The notes: generated by a model from the letters alone, not told the origin. Numbered from the stretch's first letter, positions 8,393-18,247 are shown. The stretch is DNA of 64,000 nucleotides from Spirochaetales bacterium (GCA_016930085.1 JAFGHO010000124.1:22129-86128), one strand, 5' to 3'. Program-made: numbers and translations.

Positions 8393-10261
8393 ATGAAAAA
8401 AGGCTTTTTCTATCATTTTACTTCCTTTATATATATCGTTATCGCTGTTATATGCACCCTTGTTCTTTCATGCCGCCATCCGGGAGATGAAATCCCCGCC
8501 ATCGACACAACCCCACGGGCTTCACTGGCATTTGCCAATTACATCGATCCTTTTATTGTCGAAGGGAAACCCTTCAGGCTATGCCTTTCCGTGGATCTAT
8601 ATTATTCCCGGCTGAAATCCTTTGATATTATCGTTTCCTATGATGAAACGATGATGCTGCCGATTGAAAATGGTGTTGAATCGGGCAATGAAAACCTCTC
8701 CATCACCGTCGATACCGTCACTCCGGGAATGCTGCGCATTCAGGGCAATCATGAAACATGGTTTGAAAGCGGTGAGGATATCGGGTTACTGATCGCCGGC
8801 TGGGATGCGACCGCGCAGGGTGAGACCGATATTTCCGCCGAAATCGTCGGTCTTGCGGCGCCGGACGGTTCGGCGATCGAATCAGAAAAAACGATACATT
8901 TCACCATCGACGTAGATGAGTCCGTTTCTTACCCCCTCACCGGGCGCGTCCTCGACAGTATCGGGGGTGCACCGGTCGGCGGTGCCAGTGTCGAGGTTTC
9001 GGGGACGGGTCTCGAAACAACGACGGACAGCGACGGGTTCTTCCGGTTCGAAAATATCGTTATCGGGGTCTATGATATCGTGGCCACGAAAGAAGGACGG
9101 GCCGGAAGCAGGCTTCAGGAGGTGTATGTCGACGGCGATGATATCGACGTCGAGATCGTCCAGTGCGAGTACAATTACCTGATCGGCTCGGTCACCCCCC
9201 CCTCCATTGAAGTGAGCGGGGTCGATCACGGCGGGGAATATACCGGGCTCGTTCCCGTCGACATCCGCGTTATCGAGGGCTCGAGCCCGGTCTTCGCGAC
9301 CGAGTTTCACCGAAGCATTTATTTAAAAATAGGGACTACCTCAATGAGTTATTACGAAGTTGCCGAAAGCCCCACCGACACACTCTACTACCGGTGGAAT
9401 ACCCAGACGCTGCCCGCGGGGCCGGTCGTTTTAAAGGCGGTTGCCTATGACACGAACAACAACAGAGCGGAAATCAATATTCCCCTTTCAATTACAACGA
9501 ATAACGGCGTTGTCCCGGAAATGTCCCCGTATGAGGATTTTTACAATATTACTGCGACGACCTACGGCAAGAGTATGGTTATAACGAGGTCGCCGGGGCT
9601 TTCGGCAATCATCGGCGGGGCCGCGTATCCGGCCACGCGAGCGCCGGAAGACACCTCGATTATCGTCGAGTTCTCCGTTCAGAAGTATTACCATGGCATT
9701 GTGATATATAAATCAGCAGCGGAGGAAGGGCCTTACGCGCTTGCCGGCCAGACAACCTATACCGATTCCTTCTTTTACAAGTTTGCCGATTATTCACCCG
9801 CCCTCATGCCGGATATGACCGTTTATTACAAACTCGCGTATTTCAACCAGTATGGGATGGGGCCCCCGACGGACGCCATTTCAGTCAGGATTCTGCCGGC
9901 ATACCACATTTCCCTTGCCGGCCCGCCGAACAACGCGATCATTACCGAAATTACTCCCACACTGACATGGGAAAGCGAACCTGTTATCGAGGGGGCTCGC
10001 CGGACGGACTGGATTGTCGTCACCAATGTGCTGGATGCCACGATTGTGGCCTACAGTTTTATCGATGACGGTCTGGAATATACGTTACCCGCTCTGCAGT
10101 ATAATAACAAATATGAATGGGATGTCAGGAGTCTGTATGAATACAACAACGCCCCGCCCAGGGCGAATGTGTTGTCCCGTTCCTTTCCCGGGGGAAAAGG
10201 ATTTACGGATCTGTCTCTGAACGGGTCCTTTTATTTTACGGTCGTGCAGCCGGAAGAGTGA
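8393..10261 (+). CDS. Lipoprotein with cohesin-like domain and carboxypeptidase-regulatory-like domain
   Basis: A 622-residue lipoprotein: hydrophobic N-terminus then LVLSC (Cys25), followed by RHPGDE, nearly repeated in the protein encoded at 12442. Residues about 42-185 look like a cohesin fold: FDIIVSYDETMM corresponds to the family's F-x-x-x-x-YDPSVL element and the segment ends with glycine- and isoleucine-rich strands. Residues about 195-255 match the carboxypeptidase-regulatory-like/CNA-B beta-sandwich (PVGGASVEVSG, DGFFRFENI). The remainder has Ig/Fn3-like strands without clear family motifs. It lies 7 bp before the protease gene and is co-transcribed with it. I infer a surface scaffold or adhesin that could dock dockerin proteins; the cohesin assignment is by eye. 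Confidence 0.75.
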   Translation: MKKGFFYHFTSFIYIVIAVICTLVLSCRHPGDEIPAIDTTPRASLAFANYIDPFIVEGKPFRLCLSVDLYYSRLKSFDIIVSYDETMMLPIENGVESGNENLSITVDTVTPGMLRIQGNHETWFESGEDIGLLIAGWDATAQGETDISAEIVGLAAPDGSAIESEKTIHFTIDVDESVSYPLTGRVLDSIGGAPVGGASVEVSGTGLETTTDSDGFFRFENIVIGVYDIVATKEGRAGSRLQEVYVDGDDIDVEIVQCEYNYLIGSVTPPSIEVSGVDHGGEYTGLVPVDIRVIEGSSPVFATEFHRSIYLKIGTTSMSYYEVAESPTDTLYYRWNTQTLPAGPVVLKAVAYDTNNNRAEINIPLSITTNNGVVPEMSPYEDFYNITATTYGKSMVITRSPGLSAIIGGAAYPATRAPEDTSIIVEFSVQKYYHGIVIYKSAAEEGPYALAGQTTYTDSFFYKFADYSPALMPDMTVYYKLAYFNQYGMGPPTDAISVRILPAYHISLAGPPNNAIITEITPTLTWESEPVIEGARRTDWIVVTNVLDATIVAYSFIDDGLEYTLPALQYNNKYEWDVRSLYEYNNAPPRANVLSRSFPGGKGFTDLSLNGSFYFTVVQPEE

Positions 10262-10268
10262 GAAGAAG

Positions 10269-12419
10269 ATGAAGCGATTATGGACCTTTTTGACAATATT
10301 ATGGTCACTCTCCTTTCTTTTTTCCTGTTCGATTGAAAGCGAACGGACAGCATGGCCCGTGACGTTGATCGAAGAAGAAACGAACGGGGAGTATGTCGAG
10401 GGGGAGGTGATCGTCACTATCGATGAATCAGTCGCCTGCGGCGATATCGATGTCCTTGTCCCGGGCAACCGCGTGAAAACCGTCACCCCGAAAGGGTCGT
10501 CACAGCGCATGCTGTTGTATCGGCTTTTCGACAGGGATGAGTGCGACACCGTGATAATCGCACTCATGTCGAGCGGACTTGTCAATTACGCGGAGAAGAA
10601 CGCAGTGTATTCACTCTGTGAATATGTTCCCGACGATCCCTATTACTCGACCTGCCAGTATTCACCGCAGATTACCGGCTGCGAAGAAGCCTGGGAGGCC
10701 GTCCAGTCACCGGGAGGCGGGATCATCGTTGCCGTACTGGATACGGGAATCAATGGCGAACATGAGGAGCTCGAAGGAAGGGTGATCGCCGGAAGAAACG
10801 TGTTGACCGGGGAAGATATCCCGGAAGGGACGAACAGCGACGACAACGGCCACGGTTCCCATGTCGCGGGCATCATCGGCGCAAAAGGCGATAACGGAAA
10901 GGGAATCGCGGGTGTCGCATGGGACTGTTCCCTCATGCCGGTCAAGATATTCGGTAATGATATACAGACCACGACAGCCCATATCGCCGAAGCCATTGTC
11001 TGGGCCGTCGATCACGGCGCCCGGGTCATCAGTATGAGTTTCGTGGGAATGCTGTATTCGATGGCGGTCAACGACGCGGTCAATTACGCGTTGAACAGGG
11101 ACGTCGTGCTGGTCGCGGCCATGGGAAACGACGGGAGGGCAAAAATCGAGTACCCGGGCGCGCATCCGGGGGTGATTGCCGTGGGTGCGACGAACGGAAG
11201 GGATCAGGTCGCCTATTTTTCCACGCGGGGAAACCATATCAGTGTTGCGGCGCCGGGGGAAAGCATCTATTCCCTGAAAAACACCTCGAACACCGAATAT
11301 GTATTCGGAAGCGGAACGTCGATGGCCACACCCTTTGTTACGGGAGTCGCCGCGTTGCTTTTATCGGCCCGGCCGGAACTCACCCCGGTAGAATTACGTT
11401 CGATTATCGAAGACAGTGCGGTCCCGCTGGGACCCGACGAGTTCAGTCCGGCATACGGCTACGGCAGGGTGAGTGTTTATAATGCCCTTAACCTCGATGC
11501 CCGGAACAATTACGGGACGGTCACCGTCAATGTTACGAACAGGGACGAACCGGTCGGAGGGATTAAGGTCCTCCTGGAAGATACTGCGGACAACACGATC
11601 GTACAGGCGGGGATTACCAGCTATGGCGGAATCGAAGGCGTCTTGAACGGCCAGATTGTTTTCAATCATATACACCCGGGTGATTACCGGGTAAGGGTTC
11701 AGGCAGGTATTCACAAAGAAACCTTTATCTCAATCACACCCAAAAGCCGGGAACAGACCGCATCCTTTGCGTTCGACACTCCCATGGTGCTGGTCGTCAA
11801 CGCGATAAAGGTCGCAGACGCGTCGCTTTTGACGGCGGAGGCTTTGTATGCGGAACGACTCACCTCGATGGGAAAAGCCTTCACCCTCTGGAAAACCGCC
11901 TATCACGGACCGCCGCCGAAATCCCTCATCGACGCCTATGACCTTTTGATCTGGTTTACGGGCAACACACAGAACAACCCGTCAAAACAGATCGAGATTC
12001 TCACCGAATACGAGATAACGCTGCTTGAAGAGTATTGCGATAAGGGCGGCAGGCTTTACCTTTCCGGCAATAACATCGCGCAGCACCTGAAGCGATTCGA
12101 TCCGGATTTTTTAGCCGGTTACCTGCACGCCGAATACCTCACTTCACCCCTCTCGCACGACGAACTTTTGGGGCGGGGGCTTCTCGACGGTATGGATTTT
12201 TTCATCTCCATGGCGGACGACGATCAGATCGATATCCTCGATGGGGCGACCGGTATTCTCGACTCGAGCGACGAGCCCGATGAAAACCACTGGGCGGGCC
12301 TGAGCTGGGATTCTGGATACCGACTCATATTCACCACCCCGTATCCGAACCAGATCAACAGCTCTTTTCACGAGGAGTTTTTCAACAGGGTCCTCACATG
12401 GCTGGAAAGCGACGGATAA
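10269..12419 (+). CDS. Subtilisin-like (S8) serine protease lipoprotein
   Basis: A 716-residue lipoprotein with lipobox FLFSC (Cys20). A short prodomain-like region (about 40-115) precedes the S8 domain. The catalytic triad is Asp158 (VAVLDTGIN), His195 (DDNGHGSHVAG) and Ser351 (GSGTSMATP), with the oxyanion Asn287 in AAMGNDG. After the protease come a small beta-sandwich (about 415-500) and a C-terminal domain of about 200 residues (VLVVNAIKV... LSGNNIA) that resembles the Rossmann-like glutamine-amidotransferase-type fold seen at the end of some secreted proteases. It lies between the two cohesin-like lipoprotein genes, with 7 and 22 bp gaps. Likely a surface protease acting on substrates or on processing of neighbouring surface proteins. 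Confidence 0.9.
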   Translation: MKRLWTFLTILWSLSFLFSCSIESERTAWPVTLIEEETNGEYVEGEVIVTIDESVACGDIDVLVPGNRVKTVTPKGSSQRMLLYRLFDRDECDTVIIALMSSGLVNYAEKNAVYSLCEYVPDDPYYSTCQYSPQITGCEEAWEAVQSPGGGIIVAVLDTGINGEHEELEGRVIAGRNVLTGEDIPEGTNSDDNGHGSHVAGIIGAKGDNGKGIAGVAWDCSLMPVKIFGNDIQTTTAHIAEAIVWAVDHGARVISMSFVGMLYSMAVNDAVNYALNRDVVLVAAMGNDGRAKIEYPGAHPGVIAVGATNGRDQVAYFSTRGNHISVAAPGESIYSLKNTSNTEYVFGSGTSMATPFVTGVAALLLSARPELTPVELRSIIEDSAVPLGPDEFSPAYGYGRVSVYNALNLDARNNYGTVTVNVTNRDEPVGGIKVLLEDTADNTIVQAGITSYGGIEGVLNGQIVFNHIHPGDYRVRVQAGIHKETFISITPKSREQTASFAFDTPMVLVVNAIKVADASLLTAEALYAERLTSMGKAFTLWKTAYHGPPPKSLIDAYDLLIWFTGNTQNNPSKQIEILTEYEITLLEEYCDKGGRLYLSGNNIAQHLKRFDPDFLAGYLHAEYLTSPLSHDELLGRGLLDGMDFFISMADDDQIDILDGATGILDSSDEPDENHWAGLSWDSGYRLIFTTPYPNQINSSFHEEFFNRVLTWLESDG

Positions 12420-12441
12420 CCATGAAGGAGCGAAAGAAGAA

Positions 12442-13812
12442 ATGATTACCGGTCATGACAACCTGACGAAACGATTACCCTTCATTATCTTACTGGTCCT
12501 GCTTCTGGTATTCCAGGCATGCAGGCATGCCGGAGACGGTGATATTGTCGAAGACAATGATCTCGCGACCATGGAATTTTTCTTTTATCCGAACAATGAA
12601 GTCATCTTTCATGACACGTTCGCCCTGTTCTGTACGACCGTCTATCTCGTTTCGCCGCAGGGTGGGGTCGATGCAGCGGCCGTCACGATCGGCTATGATC
12701 AGGGGGTCATGGAATATGAGAGTGTATTCAGCCGCGATTTTATCGTGAGTGCGAACGATACCCCGGGGGCGCTTCAGGTGCAGGTGTCCGCGCTCGGGGC
12801 CTACGATCCCGTCGATTATCTCGAGGTGTGTTCCGTGACATGGAAGGCGACCGCCACGGCGATTACGGACATGTCGTTGACGATCGAGGGGATGACTAAT
12901 CCAGACGGGCTTCCGGTCGAATACCGCTCCGGGTTCTCGAATACGGTGAAAATACTGAAAGTATTGGGAAGTATTTCGATAGAGGGCGCCGGGGCGGTGT
13001 TAAAAGGAACACATTTTTCAAATACCCTTTATTTCGGCACGGAAGATAAAATCCTTGCGGACTACGACATCACCGTCACCTATGATCCCCGGAAAATAAC
13101 GATCGACGAGTCGGCAGGAGAAAGCGGGATCATGCTCGGCAGGGACGGGTTCATCGACGAGATCACGCACGACTACGGAACGATCACTATCAGGGGAACG
13201 AATACCGTCGGGACCGGGGCCGGGTCGAGGCTCGAGTTTTTTTCCATGCGGTGGTATGCGGAAGATTCGGGAAGCACGGCGATATCGGTCAGGGTAAACA
13301 GAATCATGACCGGGGACGCCGTTTTTATCAAACCCTCGATACAGGGAAAATCAATCTCGATACAAAGGACGGGAAACAAACCGCTGGTTGAAATCCGGTT
13401 CGCGCCGGAAACACTCATAGTGAACGAGGAAGACCTGTTTGACACGGGTATAATCCTTGATACAAAAGACTACAAGATAGCCGCATACGGAATCAACGTC
13501 TATTACGACCCGGATGTCCTGCAGGTAGATGCGGATAAGGGAAATAACGGTGTGAGTGCCGGAGCGGACGGATTCCTCGCCGCGGCGAATCCTTCGGTTC
13601 CGGGTGAAATAAGAATCGCCGGTTTCGATGTGGGGGGGAAAGGACCCGATCCCGATATGGAGCTTCTCGTCATCCATTGGAAGGCGATCGGAGTTGACGA
13701 CGCTTCGACGATTTTCATGAATATCAAATCACTTACGGATCAATATCAAACGGAACTTCTCCATGACGATCCCGGAACCTGTACGGTGACGGTCAATGAA
13801 TCCGTCGATTAA
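12442..13812 (+). CDS. Lipoprotein with three tandem cohesin-like domains
   Basis: A 456-residue protein. AAGGAG precedes ATG 12442; the signal ends with LVFQAC (Cys28), then RHAGDGD, similar to the paralogue at 8393. Three beta-sandwich repeats follow, about residues 42-170, 175-305 and 310-450. Each has the cohesin hallmark [I/V]-x-Y-D-x-x-x-[M/I/L] (VTIGYDQGVM, VTYDPRKI, NVYYDPDVL) and a later G-x-I-x-I/V strand before L-x-x-x-x-W-x-A. The third repeat is the clearest (KIAAYGINVYYDPDVL, then GEIRIAGFDV and LLVIHWKAIG). It ends the operon before a weak hairpin. I infer a lipid-anchored multi-cohesin scaffold; similar cohesin-like domains exist without dockerin partners, so binding is unproved. 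Confidence 0.8.
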   Translation: MITGHDNLTKRLPFIILLVLLLVFQACRHAGDGDIVEDNDLATMEFFFYPNNEVIFHDTFALFCTTVYLVSPQGGVDAAAVTIGYDQGVMEYESVFSRDFIVSANDTPGALQVQVSALGAYDPVDYLEVCSVTWKATATAITDMSLTIEGMTNPDGLPVEYRSGFSNTVKILKVLGSISIEGAGAVLKGTHFSNTLYFGTEDKILADYDITVTYDPRKITIDESAGESGIMLGRDGFIDEITHDYGTITIRGTNTVGTGAGSRLEFFSMRWYAEDSGSTAISVRVNRIMTGDAVFIKPSIQGKSISIQRTGNKPLVEIRFAPETLIVNEEDLFDTGIILDTKDYKIAAYGINVYYDPDVLQVDADKGNNGVSAGADGFLAAANPSVPGEIRIAGFDVGGKGPDPDMELLVIHWKAIGVDDASTIFMNIKSLTDQYQTELLHDDPGTCTVTVNESVD

Positions 13813-13852
13813 GGGACCGGCTGTCCGGTTTTAAAAACAGCTTCCGGCTCCC

Positions 13853-14713
13853 TCAGGAAAGATAATTCCTCAAATGTTCGATACGGGGGTCGTTTTTCAG
13901 CTTCTGGATCGCCCTTTTGACGATCTGGCGAACGCGTTCCTTTGTGATATTGAAACGGTTGCCCACTTCTTCGAGTGATCCGGCCTTTTTCCCGTTTATC
14001 CCGAAGCGGTGCTTCAGGATATCGGCCTCGCGGGGATCGAGATCGTCCAGAATTATTCTGATATTGTCCTTCAACGAGCTGTCGATGGCGCTTTCCGCCG
14101 GCGATTGGGTCATGCTGTCCTCGATAAAATCACAAAGCGGAATTTCCGAATCGGCATCGTTAAATGCCGGGGAGTCGAGTGAAAGCATTTCACGGGAAAT
14201 CGAAATCAGATCGTTCACGCATTCCTTGTCCAGATTCAGCTGTTTTGCGATTTCTTCTATTTTAGCTTCGATCCCGTCCTTGTTTTCGAGTTCTTCCTTT
14301 ACACGCTCGATTCGCGCGATGTTGCATATTTTATTAACGGGAAGCCGTATCATCCTGCTTTTTTCATGCAGCGCCCTGAGAATCCGCTGCCTGATCCACC
14401 ATACCGCGTAGGAGATAAACCGGTACCCCTTTTTGACATCATATTTATCGATGGCCTTGATCAGTCCGATATTGCCTTCATTGATGAGATCCTCCAGTTG
14501 GAGTCCCATGTGCTGATAATTTTTGGCGACATGAACGACGAACCGCAGATTCGCATTGATAAGCTTTTCCTTGGAAACCGCATCACCCTTTACCGCCCGC
14601 TGCGCGTGATACATCTCTTCTTCCTTTGACATGAGATCCACTTTATTAATCTCATTGAGATAGATATTGAGTATCGTATCACGGGATGAGGTCTTTCTGC
14701 TTTTTTTACGCAT
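13853..14713 (-). CDS. RNA polymerase sigma factor, sigma-70 group 2/3 type (RpoD/RpoS-like)
   Basis: A 286-residue protein; ATG 14713 is chosen because AAAGGAG lies just before it (an ATG 15 bp upstream lacks a site). Region 1.2 is near residues 13-45 and region 2 near 48-120, with DLINEGNIGLIKAIDKYD, then FISYAVWWIRQRI (2.4 helix). Region 3 follows, and region 4 has DPREADILKHRFGI plus the helix-turn-helix SLEEVGNRFNITKERVRQI. Region 1.1 is absent and the protein is far shorter than a vegetative RpoD, so an alternative (general stress or stationary-phase) sigma factor is likely. It is convergent with the cohesin operon. Confidence 0.93.
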   Translation of the reverse strand: MRKKSRKTSSRDTILNIYLNEINKVDLMSKEEEMYHAQRAVKGDAVSKEKLINANLRFVVHVAKNYQHMGLQLEDLINEGNIGLIKAIDKYDVKKGYRFISYAVWWIRQRILRALHEKSRMIRLPVNKICNIARIERVKEELENKDGIEAKIEEIAKQLNLDKECVNDLISISREMLSLDSPAFNDADSEIPLCDFIEDSMTQSPAESAIDSSLKDNIRIILDDLDPREADILKHRFGINGKKAGSLEEVGNRFNITKERVRQIVKRAIQKLKNDPRIEHLRNYLS

Positions 14714-14901
14714 ATTTCTCCTTTTCATAATGATAACCTGTTTCCTTAAGCTTCATATTCCTCTTTGGTCTTCCATTACTGTTATTGTCCCTTTCTTATT
14801 AATAAAATCCTCGGAATCGGTATTAGTTACAGAATACAGGCTGAATTTTACTGTTTTTGCCGGGTTTATACGGCATCATGTTTCGTGTTTTTTCTGTGAT
14901 G

Positions 14902-15888
14902 TTACCGCTTTCTGAATACGGTATCCGGTTCATTTACCGGATAGAGGGGACGGCCGCCCCGAAGCACTGCGGCGACGTTTTCCGCCGCCTTTCGCTTCAA
15001 TTCGACGAGGGATTCTTCGCTGTAATAGGCCATGTGTGAGGAAAGGACCGCGTTATCGAGTGTTAAAAGCGGCGAATCGGGAGGTATCGGTTCTTCACGG
15101 AAGACATCCAGTCCCGCACCGCCGAGTTTTCCCGAGAGAAGGGCTTCCGTCAGCGCGTCTTGATCTATCACACGGCCACGTGAAGTATTGACGAGAATCG
15201 CCCCCTGTTTCATTACCGGGAATTCGTCCGTACCGATAAGCCCGCGCGTTTCTTCGGTAAGCGGGACATGGATGGATATATAGTCCGACCGTGAAAGGAG
15301 TTCTTCAAGGGTAACGGGAATACAACCCCCGTTACTGATAATCCCGGGTTCGACGTAGGGGTCGTATACGAGAATTTCCGAAAGACCGAAAAAACCGATT
15401 TTTCGTGCAACGGTACGTGCGATCCTGCCGAAACCGATAAGTCCCAAAATTCTTCCCTTTATCCTGAAAAGGCGCACTTCCTTATGGATGTTCCATGCGC
15501 CGGATTTTACCCGCATATCGGTGTAAGGGATACGGCGAATAGCTGAAAGGAGAAGGGCGATCGTGTGATCCGAGGTGTCCTCCACGCAGTAGTCCGGCAC
15601 GTTCGCGACCCAGATCCCCCGCCGTGCCGCCGCTTCGATGTCCACATTGTCATAGCCGACACCATAACGGGAGATAACCCTGCATTGGGAAAACCGGCGT
15701 ATCGCGGGTTCCCGGAGGGGACAAAGATTGACGAGGAGCCCCTGAGATGAAAGAATTTCACCGGCAAACTCATCGTCTTTAGTATAATCGTATATTTTCA
15801 GAACGGCGCCCGCCGGTTTGAGAACCGCTTCTTCTTCCCCGTATGAAGAGAATCTGTTGTCGGTAACTGAAACGATGAGTTTTTCCAT
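14902..15888 (-). CDS. D-isomer-specific 2-hydroxyacid dehydrogenase (C-terminal-binding-protein-like)
   Basis: A 328-residue NAD-dependent oxidoreductase. The nucleotide-binding motif GLIGFGRIAR lies near residue 150. Catalytic Arg is in VNTSRGRVID, Glu in VFREEPIP and His in SSHMAYYSEES. The discontinuous substrate domain with the RYGVGYDNVD motif identifies the PGDH/CtBP/lactate dehydrogenase superfamily. The His-Met-Ala-Tyr-Tyr-Ser tail motif is the CtBP-like version. The substrate (D-lactate, glyoxylate or hydroxypyruvate-type) cannot be fixed. It stands alone; no strong Shine-Dalgarno sequence precedes ATG 15888. Confidence 0.92.
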   Translation of the reverse strand: MEKLIVSVTDNRFSSYGEEEAVLKPAGAVLKIYDYTKDDEFAGEILSSQGLLVNLCPLREPAIRRFSQCRVISRYGVGYDNVDIEAAARRGIWVANVPDYCVEDTSDHTIALLLSAIRRIPYTDMRVKSGAWNIHKEVRLFRIKGRILGLIGFGRIARTVARKIGFFGLSEILVYDPYVEPGIISNGGCIPVTLEELLSRSDYISIHVPLTEETRGLIGTDEFPVMKQGAILVNTSRGRVIDQDALTEALLSGKLGGAGLDVFREEPIPPDSPLLTLDNAVLSSHMAYYSEESLVELKRKAAENVAAVLRGGRPLYPVNEPDTVFRKR

Positions 15889-16045
15889 ATTAATCGTGAT
15901 TATCTCATTAATTGACCTATTCGTCTATTTCCTCAAAATGCCGCCCTGCGTGTTTTTCAGCCCTTGTTAGCGTCATTATTGCGAGTTTACCCGACAATTG
16001 TCGTATTACGGATGTTTTTAATGCTTTTACCGTGATCCTCCGGAA

Positions 16046-18247
16046 TCAGTCGGATTCGGTCGTACCTCCTCCGCTTGACCGCCATACGATATACGCAACC
16101 ATCAAAAATACGAGTTTTTTGGGGGGATCGGGATGGTTTCTGAGGACGTTCAAAAAATAAAATGACGGCCCGTTTCCGCTTTCAGGCAGGTTTTTAAGTA
16201 CGAGAGAAAGGCCTTCTGTGCATGTAAGAACGAATCCCTCTTCGATTATTCGTTTCAGGGTGATGCGGGCGTCATCATACGGTTTATCATGGACAGCTTT
16301 TTTATCGATTGTTTCGGAAAGCAGGATACGGGCCCTTTCCCCGCTCTGGAGAAACAGCCGGTAAAGCGGATAAAAAAAGGAACCGAATCCGATGATTCCG
16401 GAAACGGCGAGGATGATTTCGTCCTGTATGAACGGACGAAGCCCCGAACACATTTTTTTCAGCAGGGCTTCGATTGAGGGAACGTGCCGGTAGCGTTCGA
16501 GTGCAAGGGCCCCGTGAATGATGAGCCGGGGATTATCCGATTCGGTGATTATCGTTTCGATGGCCGCGATGCTTTTTCTGTCTTCAAGTCTGGCCAGCGC
16601 CGTCATGGCTTTTCCCGAAAGGTAACAATCACCCGACCGGAGTGAGTTTCTCAATACCGGCACCGCCTTTTTTACCATTTTTTTGCCGAGGATTTTCGCT
16701 GCCAGAAACGCCGTTGTAAACTCATGTCTCGCCACTTCTTTAATCAAAGCGGCGGCAATGGTGTCGGTAATCGGAAACCTGCCGAGGGCGTTCAGTGTTT
16801 CCGCCCGAACGGAAAAACGGGGCGATTCGAGCCGCCGGAGGAGTTCGGCCACCGACAATCCGGATGGTTTTCCGCCAAGGGCCTTTATCGCGTCCCGTTC
16901 CGCGGTGATTGTTTCCGATTTTTGAAGTCGGTTCAATATACCGATGACATTCCAGTCCCTGGGTGAGAAAATGACGGAAAAAGCGTCTTTAATCGAATAC
17001 GCTCCCTGCCTGTCCAGGCGGAGAATCAGTATATTCACTAAAAGGGAAAGGACAAGCAGTCCCCCAAAATAAATTCTGAACACATCGGGAGAGCTTATCG
17101 TTGGAACAGCCTCGATACCGTCGAGGAGGAGACCGCCCAAAACAGATCCGGCAGAGGCGGAAAGGCCCATCGATATCTGGTAGACGGCGCCGAGATCGAG
17201 CCGTTCGTCTTCCGTAATCGTTGAAAAAAAATAGACAAGACCCGCGTTATTGAGTCCCGATTCACCGAACCGGAAGAAGAAAAAAAGAAGGCCCGCATAA
17301 GCGGAAAAAACAAACGGGTGAAGCAGGACGGGGGCTGCGCATGAAATACCCGAGACCAGGGTAATAAACAGCGAATAGAAGAAATAAAGCGGCTTTGCCC
17401 CAAGCCGGTCAAGGAGAAAGACGCTGGCAAGAGCCATAACAATGGCGCCGAGGGAACCCGCCACGATGAAATAAACGATGACGCTGTCCGGTTGTCTGTA
17501 GACGTGTTTCATAAAAACGATAAGAAACGGACCGATCATGGCGGTGACAAAAAAAAGGGAGAGATGGGACGCCATAAACCTTCTGAAATCCTTCCGCCGG
17601 AACGCATTTGAAAATGCCCGGCGCAGCGAACCGGTATTCAGCATGATATGGGTATTACGAGGTTCAGGGATGCGTAGAAGGATAATGGAAGAAACAATCC
17701 CCGTTGCGATGCCGGCCCCGATGAAGACGGTATACATGCCCAATGACGCGTCCTTGCCGAGAAGAAGGGCGATGGCGATATTGACGGCGATCGATGCCAG
17801 GTGGTTCGCCAGCGCGAGCCGGGAAAAGAAAGAGCCGCGGTCTTTTTCCGTGGCCAGACTCCCGATAATAGGATTGTACGCGGTAACGGCGATGCCTCGG
17901 GCTACATTGAACGTGAAAACACCGGTACTGCACAGTATCAGTGCCAATGCCGGATTTCCAGAGGCCCCGGCGAGGGGTGTGAAAAGAAGCGGGATCATGC
18001 AAAGATACCGGACCAGCATGAATCCCCCCATAAGCCCGATCATGCCGAAGCGCGGGGCCAGTTTTCTCCCGATCAACGGCATAAGATAGGATATATAGAG
18101 GAATGATGAGAGAACGCCGATCAGGATGTTTCCCGCCCCGAGTTTCAACGCGAAAAGGGTGATGATGTTCCCGCTGAGAAGGAAAAAGGAGACAGCATTA
18201 ATGACCATATATAACGTGAATTGTTTTCTTTCTTTTCTGTTTCCCAC
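16046..18247 (-). CDS. MFS transporter fused to a C-terminal HEAT-repeat region
   Basis: About twelve hydrophobic segments in the first 410 residues resemble a major facilitator, with charged loops such as the KDRGSFFSRLAL segment. Roughly 320 further residues are soluble helical repeats (for example ESPRFSVRAETLNALGRFP and SGKAMTALARLEDRKSIAAIE), the pattern of HEAT/PBS-lyase repeats. I prefer GTG 18247 because AGGAGG lies 8 bp upstream; in-frame ATG 18295 and TTG 18301 are alternatives. The transported substrate is unknown. The helical tail probably faces the cytoplasm and could bind a partner or regulate transport. Confidence 0.83.
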   Translation of the reverse strand: MGNRKERKQFTLYMVINAVSFFLLSGNIITLFALKLGAGNILIGVLSSFLYISYLMPLIGRKLAPRFGMIGLMGGFMLVRYLCMIPLLFTPLAGASGNPALALILCSTGVFTFNVARGIAVTAYNPIIGSLATEKDRGSFFSRLALANHLASIAVNIAIALLLGKDASLGMYTVFIGAGIATGIVSSIILLRIPEPRNTHIMLNTGSLRRAFSNAFRRKDFRRFMASHLSLFFVTAMIGPFLIVFMKHVYRQPDSVIVYFIVAGSLGAIVMALASVFLLDRLGAKPLYFFYSLFITLVSGISCAAPVLLHPFVFSAYAGLLFFFFRFGESGLNNAGLVYFFSTITEDERLDLGAVYQISMGLSASAGSVLGGLLLDGIEAVPTISSPDVFRIYFGGLLVLSLLVNILILRLDRQGAYSIKDAFSVIFSPRDWNVIGILNRLQKSETITAERDAIKALGGKPSGLSVAELLRRLESPRFSVRAETLNALGRFPITDTIAAALIKEVARHEFTTAFLAAKILGKKMVKKAVPVLRNSLRSGDCYLSGKAMTALARLEDRKSIAAIETIITESDNPRLIIHGALALERYRHVPSIEALLKKMCSGLRPFIQDEIILAVSGIIGFGSFFYPLYRLFLQSGERARILLSETIDKKAVHDKPYDDARITLKRIIEEGFVLTCTEGLSLVLKNLPESGNGPSFYFLNVLRNHPDPPKKLVFLMVAYIVWRSSGGGTTESD

